DNA from: Archivesica marissinica
Lineage: Eukaryota > Mollusca > Bivalvia > Venerida > Vesicomyidae
Assembly (NCBI GenBank): GCA_014843695.1
Contig: CM026401.1
Location: forward strand, 30,601,446-30,665,445
Direction of reading: 5' to 3'
Length of the DNA stretch: 64,000 nt
The position numbers were made by a program, and so were the translations under genes. Positions within the stretch are counted from its first letter, which is position 1. The number at the start of each line of letters is the position of its first letter. Below, piece by piece: positions 55,656-64,000 of this stretch. The notes below the pieces were generated by a model. It was not told where the DNA came from, did not search any database, and saw only the letters and a list, made by a program, of their open reading frames with translations.

Positions 55656-56941
55656 GATTGGTGAAAGTTGTTATTTGATGTCACAAATCGCACATGTTTA
55701 TATTCCCTGTCAATAATACGCTCAGTACATTAGTAGCATCGCTGTTTCATTAATTGACCTTTCTGCCGATTTTGATTGACAGCTGGCGTTAGCCAATCGC
55801 ATCGCACCATTCGCGCACACCCCCGGCAACGGTTTATCGCCGCCATCTTGTTAGACAAACAATGCATATTAGACAAACTAGTAACGAGTAGACAAATTTG
55901 AAAAGGCGTGAATTTGATCGAAAATACGGGTTTTAAATTGTTTTAATGATGTTGAAAATGTGTAGCTTTGGTGTGTGGGTTAGTTATAGTACAAAATTAG
56001 TCGATATCCTGGTGATCGACGTTAAATTCAACCCATTTCAAAATCCTTGGACAAATCTAAAAGTGTGTATATGAACCACAAAATACCAGACAGCTGCTTT
56101 AAAAACAATGCATCTATAAAAACACCGACTGACCCCATATAGTCATTCTTTTATCGCAAACACAGCAATCAAATTTAAGCGTGTCACACTGTTTATTGGG
56201 AGTAATCAACAACTTACCGGTACATCACAGAGACCGCCACATAATATCCCGTTAGGGGCCTACTGTCAAGATCAAAGTGTTGCACATCGGAATTTAGCAC
56301 TGATTGTGCTAATAATTGGTCAATTATAAAATGTGTGCACACAATTATAGTATTGATTACTACACCGAGTCATTGTTTTATCGTTCTGTCAGACAAACGA
56401 GTTATTTAGTAAAATTTTAATCAAATCTGATAACTGATCGTGATCTGAAATTATTTTTTGAAAAATAATTACAAATTAATTAATGCTGTCTGTCATTGAC
56501 AATGGTGAAAAGATGTAGTTACGGGCTGTTTTATTAATTTATGCTGTGTGACAGTGATAGTAGATATCCAGATCGATTAATAGGTGACGTTTAATTCGTG
56601 CCATTTCCAAAACCTAAGACAAATCTTGAAAAATGTCTAAGGTGGATTAAGTTGAATACATCCAAAATTAATGCAAACATATATATTTGCACACAAGTAA
56701 GTTGAAATTAATTTATTTATGCATAATAAAATATTTCGAAAAAATATATTCTGCATTTATAGATCTACTGTTCACAAGAGATATGTGAGTATAATGGTGA
56801 TTAAAATTATACATGTGGTTCATACATATTGTCGTGGATGGTGGACTAGGGATCAGATAGAAGTAATAGTACCCATGCATGTGCAGAGCTGTGGGATTCC
56901 CATATTAGCTCAGTGAACGTACTGGTGTTCAGTTTTTGGGC
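55656..56941. other. Non-genic spacer, AT-rich
   Basis: About 1.3 kb of AT-rich single-copy sequence. Only short ORFs without recognisable domains; possibly intron or intergenic host DNA. Confidence 0.5.
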
Positions 56942-56957
56942 CTAATGTTCGAGTCTT

Positions 56958-57184
56958 AGTTTATATACACATTTATTTTAGCTCGATTGCGAAACAAGTT
57001 ATTTCAACTTATATAAATCACTCTGGAGACCTCATTCCTGATGGAATCCATCGCCACGAGGGAGAGAGAGGCAACGTGGAATTTAAATGCCTTGCCTAAG
57101 GGCACAATCGTAACGGCTCCAGTGGGGCTCTAACTCCGGACCTTTCGCACCTGAAGCGAACGTGCATCCACTGCGCTATCACGA
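56958..57184 (-). mobile_element. tRNA-derived SINE (second family)
   Basis: Read on the minus strand: a tRNA-like head with A-box gatagcgcagtgg and B-box ggagttagagcc, then cccttaggcaaggcattt, a motif seen in several animal SINE bodies. Exact 16-bp duplication CTAATGTTCGAGTCTT at 56942-56957 and 57185-57200. Sequence and head differ from the SINE inside the Polinton. Confidence 0.88.
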
Positions 57185-57200
57185 CTAATGTTCGAGTCTT

Positions 57201-57858
57201 CTAGGAGGCATAGGGTCGAGTCTCTCAAGACGGTGGCATATTTCATTTCTTTTAATGTCAAAGTTGACACGATGTGGTTGTTCACTCTTCCGTTGACTGC
57301 GAAAACATTTTCCACGAACACTTAACACGTCCTCATCCGTTAAATATATCTGTACATTAGAGAAATAACCTTCACTATTTAAAGAACCTAAACACTTGTT
57401 GACTTGCTTTCAACAAGATATTAATATCTGGGTAAAATAAAACTGAGAAATTCCACGGAAGTTTATCTAGATTAACTCGATGCAGGTCTGCGTTAGACGC
57501 CATTTTGTTAGATAGCTTGTCTCACGTAGTTACAGCGAGCACCTGTAACTATGGGGGGCGTGCCTAAGTAGCGTTTGCAGAAAGGTCAATTGCAGCGAAC
57601 ATATGCATGCTTAACACTATTTTTATACCATTTATGGTGATTTACAGTCTTGAAACCATCAAAATATGCAATGTAAATATAAGGAATTACCTGCATTGCG
57701 TTTATTAGGGTATATACAGTTGTACTGTTTAAAGTGAACATGGAGGACAATTACTGACCACCAAATATCCTGTAATATATTTCATAGTTAATTTTTATTC
57801 AGAATTATTTTTGATAGTTTTTCCTGCGTCATACATAATATGTCCAGTCAAAAACTGG
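57201..57858. other. Non-genic spacer
   Basis: AT-rich, no ORF with recognisable content and no RNA gene seen. Confidence 0.5.
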
Positions 57859-58277
57859 TCGCACATATCCTTGCATATCCTTGTATCACACATATCCTTG
57901 TATTGCACATATCCTTGTATCACACATATCCTTGTATCGCACGTATCCTTGTATGGCACATATCCTTGTATCTCACATATCCTTGTATGGCACATATCCT
58001 TGTATCACACATATCCTTGTATCTCACATATCCTTGTATGGCACATATCCTTGTATGGCACATATCCTTGTATCACACATATCCTTGTATCTCACATATC
58101 CTTGTATCTCACATATCCTTGTATCGCACATATCCTTGTATCGCACATATCCTTGTATCGCACAAATCCTTGTATCGCACATATCCTTGTATCTCACATA
58201 TCCTTGTATCTCACATATCCTTGTATCTCACATATCCTTGTATCGCACATATCCTTGTATCGCAAATATCCTTGTAT
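57859..58277. repeat. 17-bp tandem repeat
   Basis: About 25 units of tatccttgtatcacaca with a variable middle (cacaca, ctcaca, ggcaca). Runs into the N gap. Long ORFs across the gap are artefacts. Confidence 0.95.
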
Positions 58278-59277
58278 NNNNNNNNNNNNNNNNNNNNNNN
58301 NNNNNNNNNNNNNNNNNNNNNNNNNNNNNNNNNNNNNNNNNNNNNNNNNNNNNNNNNNNNNNNNNNNNNNNNNNNNNNNNNNNNNNNNNNNNNNNNNNNN
58401 NNNNNNNNNNNNNNNNNNNNNNNNNNNNNNNNNNNNNNNNNNNNNNNNNNNNNNNNNNNNNNNNNNNNNNNNNNNNNNNNNNNNNNNNNNNNNNNNNNNN
58501 NNNNNNNNNNNNNNNNNNNNNNNNNNNNNNNNNNNNNNNNNNNNNNNNNNNNNNNNNNNNNNNNNNNNNNNNNNNNNNNNNNNNNNNNNNNNNNNNNNNN
58601 NNNNNNNNNNNNNNNNNNNNNNNNNNNNNNNNNNNNNNNNNNNNNNNNNNNNNNNNNNNNNNNNNNNNNNNNNNNNNNNNNNNNNNNNNNNNNNNNNNNN
58701 NNNNNNNNNNNNNNNNNNNNNNNNNNNNNNNNNNNNNNNNNNNNNNNNNNNNNNNNNNNNNNNNNNNNNNNNNNNNNNNNNNNNNNNNNNNNNNNNNNNN
58801 NNNNNNNNNNNNNNNNNNNNNNNNNNNNNNNNNNNNNNNNNNNNNNNNNNNNNNNNNNNNNNNNNNNNNNNNNNNNNNNNNNNNNNNNNNNNNNNNNNNN
58901 NNNNNNNNNNNNNNNNNNNNNNNNNNNNNNNNNNNNNNNNNNNNNNNNNNNNNNNNNNNNNNNNNNNNNNNNNNNNNNNNNNNNNNNNNNNNNNNNNNNN
59001 NNNNNNNNNNNNNNNNNNNNNNNNNNNNNNNNNNNNNNNNNNNNNNNNNNNNNNNNNNNNNNNNNNNNNNNNNNNNNNNNNNNNNNNNNNNNNNNNNNNN
59101 NNNNNNNNNNNNNNNNNNNNNNNNNNNNNNNNNNNNNNNNNNNNNNNNNNNNNNNNNNNNNNNNNNNNNNNNNNNNNNNNNNNNNNNNNNNNNNNNNNNN
59201 NNNNNNNNNNNNNNNNNNNNNNNNNNNNNNNNNNNNNNNNNNNNNNNNNNNNNNNNNNNNNNNNNNNNNNNNNNNNN
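58278..59277. other. Assembly gap, 1000 N
   Basis: Exactly 1000 N between the 17-bp repeat and the inverted Polinton copy. Relative position and orientation of the following block depend on scaffolding. Confidence 0.99.
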
Positions 59278-59777
59278 TGTCGATACGTTCTTCACCAAAT
59301 CTGTTACGTTCTTTAAGTCTCTGAATACAAATTTCAGGGGGTGTATCCATATATATATATCCTTGGGGGGGGTTTGATGTTTCCCCCGAGTTTCATGTAG
59401 AGACACTTGTCTAGGTCGGAAATATGCTCGGCAGCTAGTGATCCAAACACTTTTCTGTTAGTTGTGACAGATCTTTCGGTAATGTTTATAGCCCCAGGGG
59501 TGTCGTTAAAGTCCAGTACGGTTTTCATGTGGGTGTGTTGTGTCATGAGCTGAAGCGGTAAGGCGTAACGTTTCGGAAACTTGCTAGTTAAATCTAACAA
59601 GTTGTACTCGCCCCCCTTGGGGCTTTATAATATCCATTCATCAATTCGTTCTATGTGCCCCGTGATATGGTAACACATTGGGGGCGTATCACCCCCCGTG
59701 TTCATCTGGGTAATATTTAATGCATCTATTAACGTGCTCTTCCCTGAAGCTATGTTTCCTTCAATAGAGAGAAACAT
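59278..59777 (-). pseudogene. Deoxynucleoside kinase, 5' part (copy 2)
   Basis: ATG at 59777; same P-loop and same in-frame TAA as copy 1. Here a longer c/g run (ccccccccc near 59365) shifts the frame earlier, while the region after gatacaccccctgaa is in frame. Reads through GAACGTATCGACA without the LINE, then meets the gap. Comparison of the two copies fixes the LINE's left junction. Confidence 0.82.
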
Positions 59778-60402
59778 TACAAATGTGTACCGTTTGGGTT
59801 TGTATACTATTATGAAATTTATGTAGAAGTGATTAGCTTCTCAATAATTTTCAGAATAGAGTGAAGAGCCAACAAGTAATGAATATATGCAACATTTTAT
59901 TATGACGCATGCAAGCATAAATTGTTAAACATATTATGATACAAACATACAAAACATACATGTACAATAAAGATCTATCGGTCACTTCCCGAGTGTTCAG
60001 GATGCATGTAATTGGCTGTAAGCCACTTATACACACTCGCAACATTTATCCCGGTTTTCTGTGGGGTTAAATACATTATGATACAATGAAAGAGCAAAGT
60101 GAGGGGGGGCATAAAAAGTAATGGGCTGAGGATGCATTGGAATACAATTGACAAAAAATAAAAAACATACATGATAAATACATTTTACAAAAAACATACA
60201 ATCAAAGGCAACTATAACGGTAGTTTGTAATAAAGCGTCCTAGAGATAAATGACCCCCAACTCGCAGGTTAAGTATAGTCTGTTTGAGCGTTAGTTCAAT
60301 TGATTATTTTGCGTTTCATTGTCCCCACACAGCTTGAATTTCTGCAATTTCTACACATAGTTCAAATGTTTATTTTGCGTTTCTTCGCAAGCTGCTCGGA
60401 TT
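59778..60402. other. Intergenic region (copy 2)
   Basis: Inverted counterpart of 48763-49373, including the protease remnant at 59975-60066. It differs by small indels such as ggggggcataaaaagtaatgg near 60105. No gene is seen. Confidence 0.6.
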
Positions 60403-61116
60403 TCAGTTCCATAATCCGCGCACTACGTCTTGTGGGTAGCCGCTTCCCGATTTCTGTGTCACCCGTTTCCAAGCCTCAATAATGCGCGACACCCTCAACA
60501 ACTCGGGGTCAGTGTATACCTCATCAGGCTTCTGCGCCACCTGCTGGCAATCTTCAATAACTCTCATTAAATCTTCCTCCATTTCATCGGTATCGCGATT
60601 TTGTGGTATTAACCCCGGGGTAACCTCCTCAACCTCATGTTTAATGGTCTCCCCGCAATTAGGTAGGGGTTCAAACGCCCCCGACGACGTACGTTGCGGG
60701 GGCTGTGTATATACAGACCCCGACGGTTCAGTTTTCACGACGGTTAAGTCAATCGGTTCCTGCGTATTTGGCGGAGCCGTAGCGTTATCTTAAGGGTTCG
60801 AGACCATTTCCGCTGCAAACCTATTTATGTTCTTAGGTATCCTTATGCTGTGTTCTAGAGGTTTCACCCTGTGGTGGTGTTCCTTGATTATCTTACCATC
60901 AGCGACGTCGAATATTACGCAATGTAGTATATCGAGAAAATTACCAGCAAGGTCCTTATGAACCATTTCGGTCTTACCCGACTCCCTATAGGTAATACAC
61001 AACCCAATTTCCACAAACAACTCCTCTAAGTCGTCACCTTCATCAATTTCAAGAACAGCGTTTGTTGTAAACGATACACCGACAGCCCTCATTGTTCTCG
61101 TCAATTCAGTGGCCAT
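60403..61116 (-). pseudogene. Unknown acidic protein, split by TAA (copy 2)
   Basis: Counterpart of 48049-48762 with the same TAA between the two ORFs (60790-61116 and 60403-60738). Only a few substitutions (for example DIG versus EIG, CKQ versus CQQ). The high conservation of both halves suggests a recent duplication rather than continued selection. Confidence 0.6.
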
Positions 61117-61151
61117 GATTAAGTGTTAAACTTGTTGTAGAAGAGTGAGAG

Positions 61152-61676
61152 TTATATAGGGTATCGCTGACGTGCGAGGCAACGTTGACAAGTGTTTATT
61201 TCCGTCACTCCCCGATTATTCTGTATCCAATGATTGAAATTGTTTGTAAACCACTTATACACACTCGCGTCATTTATCCTGGGGTGTGTGGGGTCAAATA
61301 TCTCATTTAAAATTTTAATGTTGTAATCGTTACTTAATACATGTAAAACAAATAAACAATATATACCACATACGTCACTATCATCAGACTGAAAACACTC
61401 GCTATTGCCGACCCACAGTTTACAAGTCCCATTTAGAAACGATTCTATTTCTTTTTCAATCGTATTATCACCCCCGTAGGAATCGAAATAAAATGCAGAG
61501 TTATTGGCATAATAAAAACACACCCAGTGCTCCCCGGGTTTACTAGAAGGGTCAGTATTTACGATGTAAGCCTTTCTCAAACCATTAATTTTAAACAATT
61601 CGTCTTTTGCACATACTATCGTCCCCAGTCCCCGGTACTTTGTATTTAATATATCCTGCAATGTGCGAGTGTCCAT
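61152..61676 (-). CDS. Adenain-like cysteine protease (copy 2)
   Basis: 174 codons, intact, with the same catalytic blocks as copy 1 (HWVCFYY, FDSYGG, DVCGIYC). The last 16 residues differ (NTCQRCLARQRYPI). Starts 1 bp from the MCP stop as in copy 1. Confidence 0.92.
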   Translation of the reverse strand: MDTRTLQDILNTKYRGLGTIVCAKDELFKINGLRKAYIVNTDPSSKPGEHWVCFYYANNSAFYFDSYGGDNTIEKEIESFLNGTCKLWVGNSECFQSDDSDVCGIYCLFVLHVLSNDYNIKILNEIFDPTHPRINDASVYKWFTNNFNHWIQNNRGVTEINTCQRCLARQRYPI

Positions 61677-61677
61677 T

Positions 61678-63146
61678 TTATATTGAGCGTGTTATATCGT
61701 TTATCATCCCATCGACCAAGATCATATCGTTATATTCTGCGTATACCACCACATTTATAGGGGACGGTAGAACAGTTTCCCATTCGAATTCAAATTCGAT
61801 TTTACCAGCCCCCATAACGTGAAAATGCCCTTCCTCGCAACCAAGGTCTGGGGTTAGATCGTATGCCCATAAGACTCTATTTGCCATATATGCATCCAGG
61901 CTATGTACTCCCAGATCTTTCGAGTGATCAGCCCCCAGAGCTTTCCAGAAACGCCTGTATGCCTGTTTTACCTCCCGATTTGGGACTGAAGTAAAATTCA
62001 TTTTTAAGGGGCTCGCCTCGCTGCTACGGTTGTCTACGCTGACTCTGAGTTTCGATATAGTAAAGTTCTGAAACTTGTATGGGCTTGTTTTTGGATCACC
62101 GTTCATGTCGGTATTTTTTATTTGCCCGAAAATTAGACGCCTGGGAAGTAGTTTTTCCCCCAACAGATTTGATTCTATTTTCGATTTCAACCACCCGGGA
62201 ACCGTGAAAGTTTTGATTTCGACATGATTTAAGAGCTATTTTCATAACCTCCGCTGCCAAGCTCCTGTTTAAGGCAAGCGCCGATTCAGGGGCTAATTCT
62301 AAAGTCCTGACTCTCAACATTATCTGCGTGATATCAACTTTACCCTTACCATCAGATCCCATCATATAAAAGTCGGGGGGTTCCCTGGTGAATTTAAATT
62401 TTATCTCACACCCGTTTGGGATATTTTTAACTTGCCTGGTTATATCGGTATTTATTTTACCTATGAGTTCAACGGTCTTACCCGCCGCTACCGCGGCCTG
62501 CCTAATCTTTACATGTTCAACGGTCTTACCCGCCGCTACCGCGGCCTGCCTAATCTTTACATGTTCAACGGTCTTACCCGCCGCTACCGCGGCCTGCCTA
62601 ATCTTTACATGTTCAACGGTCTTACCCGCCGCTACCGCGACCTGCCTAATCTTTACATGTTCAACGGTCTTACCCGCCGCTACCGCGGCCTGCCTAATCT
62701 TTACATGTTCAACGGTCTTACCCGCCGCTACCGCGACCTGCCTAATCTTTACATGTTCAACGGTCTTACCCGCCGCTACCGCGGCCTGCCTAATCTTTAC
62801 ATGTTCAACGGTCTTACCCGCCGCTACCGCGGCCTGCCTAATCTTTACATGTTCAACGGTCTTACCCGCCGCTACCACGGCCTGCCTAATCTTTACATGT
62901 TCAACGGTCTTACCCGCCGCTACCGCAGCCTGCCTAATCTTTACATGTTCAACGGTCTTACCCGCCGCTACCGCAGCCTGCCTAATCTTAAAACCCGTAG
63001 CATTATCTGCACCATGGGTGTTAGCTGTAAGGTCGTCGTCGGCTTTGGCCGGTGACCACAGTTCGGTGTCTTCAAGAATTTTTTTACTATCGGTTGGGGT
63101 CCCGCACATGGTTTCTATATATCTTCTAAATGGATAGTTATCAGTA
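61678..63146 (-). pseudogene. Major capsid protein, C-terminal part (copy 2)
   Basis: From the CCGG at the foldback-element junction the frame is open through DNYPFRRYIETMCGTP, 11 units of the 48-bp repeat, and VELIGKINTDITRQV up to about 62215, where one extra t shifts to the ORF 61678-62190. It keeps the 30 or so bases missing in copy 1. Its end is the same as in copy 1 (VVYAEYNDM). Confidence 0.85.
62468..62989 (-). repeat. 48-bp capsid minisatellite, 11 units (copy 2)
   Basis: All units in frame, 522 bp in total, GCGG/GCAG variants as in copy 1. Represents a shorter allele or an earlier state of the array. Confidence 0.96.
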
Positions 63147-63150
63147 CCGG

Positions 63151-63910
63151 TGTCATATAGAATATTGACCCCCCTCAAAATAATGACCCGCGGGTCATTA
63201 TTCAGCCATAGAATATTGACCCCCCTTGCGGAAAAATGACCCCCCTTGCAAATAGCAATATATAGTGGGAAAATATTGAATTTATTATAATTAAATGTTA
63301 GTTAGCACTGTTTAAGGCCTAACAACATATATTTTGATTTAACGATGTACAGAATAACATAAATATATTGAATCTGAACAAGAAGTATGCAGATAATTTG
63401 TCTCTTATCAATTTCTAAAGATGATCATGAGGTGGTGGGTGCTGTATAACTAGGAGGTTCACATAATGCATAATATTTACACAGACAAACATAAAACAAA
63501 GACAAACATAAAACAAATAAGAACAATGACCCCCACCCCCTATGTATAGACTACAATTATGAGAGAGGGTCACTTTTCGATGCCATGGAATAATGACCCC
63601 CTGGAATTGGTCTCTGTCTGTATCATTGCACTATCCTCCAAACATCTAAAATTACTTGATCTCTTCAGGAGGCTTCGCTCATATGGGAAACCAGTAGTGA
63701 CGATAAATAATTGAAAAACACACTCACACTATGGATGCTTCTACAGCAGAAATTGATGTATATTTCTTTAACAAATTTAATTAATATGTTATCCACTTAT
63801 TATAGCAAACTATTCTTATCATGTTTATTCATAGTTTCTTAATCATTCCAGAAAATGTGCACAATTATGTAATATGTTGTTAACAATTGTAATTCTGACT
63901 ATTGTGGATC
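63151..63910. mobile_element. End of the foldback-like element (copy 2)
   Basis: Starts TGTCATATAGAATATTGACC next to CCGG and corresponds inversely to 42475-43228. The palindrome is at 63179-63202. Similarity ends abruptly at 63910 (gtggatc), where a different repeat begins, so the element is truncated or rearranged there. Confidence 0.85.
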
Positions 63911-64000
63911 GGTATACGGACATTGTCTCACCGGACATTGTTGTCTCACCGGACATTGTCTCACCGGACATTGTTGTCTCACCGGACATTGTTGTCTCAC
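63911..64000. repeat. Short tandem repeat at window end
   Basis: Units of about 16-19 bp, accggacattg(ttg)tctc, running out of the window. Joined directly to the truncated foldback-like element. Confidence 0.9.

Larger units (their letters stand above)
59278..63146 (-). mobile_element. Inverted partial Polinton copy
   Basis: Near-identical, on the opposite strand, to 43240-49864: MCP C-terminal part, protease, acidic protein, protease remnant and kinase 5' part in the same order. It differs by having 11 rather than about 70 capsid repeats and different homopolymer indels. Shared unusual features (kinase TAA, acidic-protein TAA, foldback insertion in MCP) show that both descend from one damaged ancestor. 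Confidence 0.9.

Noticed and set aside
57811..59377. Approximately 500-codon ORFs across the N gap
   Set aside because: Composed of the 17-bp repeat plus unknown bases.

Overview
The window comes from a metazoan genome, most plausibly an invertebrate and perhaps a mollusc (inference). Signs are many unrelated satellites, tRNA-derived SINEs, an APE-type non-LTR retrotransposon, a DDE_Tnp_4-type DNA transposon and a likely host exon with a splice acceptor. There is no prokaryotic gene organisation. Three runs of exactly 1000 N (3917-4916, 20900-21899, 58278-59277) are scaffolding gaps of unknown true size, so order and orientation across them are provisional.

The core is one integrated Polinton/Maverick-type virus-transposon at 17538-53702. 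Both boundaries are visible: inverted termini beginning AGTAGTTAAGGGG, flanked by an exact 6-bp duplication TATGCC (17532-17537, 53703-53708). Left of it lie satellites (61-bp at 1-3916, about 30-bp at 4917-14098, 38-bp at 14309-14635, 44-bp at 14861-16098, 24-bp at 16450-17531). Right of it are a 45-bp repeat, a probable terminal exon of an IFI44-like GTPase gene (minus strand), a 23-bp repeat, non-genic sequence with a SINE, and a 17-bp repeat.

Inside the element the left part is read leftward: RING protein, unknown proteins, dUTPase, a small Cys-rich paralog family, a NADAR-domain protein, and protein-primed-type PolB. The right part is read mostly rightward: a CCHC zinc-knuckle protein, packaging ATPase, small virion-type proteins, retroviral-like integrase, a two-TM protein, two related minor structural proteins, a basic protein, the double-jelly-roll major capsid protein (MCP), adenain-like protease, an acidic protein and a deoxynucleoside kinase. 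Many genes overlap by a few bases, as in a compact virus. Nearly all are broken. Several breaks fall in G/C homopolymers and could be sequencing errors; others are nonsense codons, a PolB deletion and insertions, and these indicate genuine decay.

The element is a nest of secondary insertions: a 3.1-kb PIF/Harbinger-like transposon (20428-23563), two related SINEs (29421-29630, 30596-30857), a 5.6-kb foldback-like element made largely of about 60-bp satellite (37635-43228) inside MCP, and a LINE (49865-53262) inside the kinase. A 48-bp in-frame segment of MCP has also expanded to about 70 copies. Without these the element would be roughly 20 kb, normal for the family.

At 59278-63910 lies an inverted second copy of the MCP-to-kinase block, with the same foldback insertion at the same site but only 11 capsid repeats and no LINE seen. 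It is a segmental duplication, another haplotype, or a misplaced contig, because it follows an N gap.
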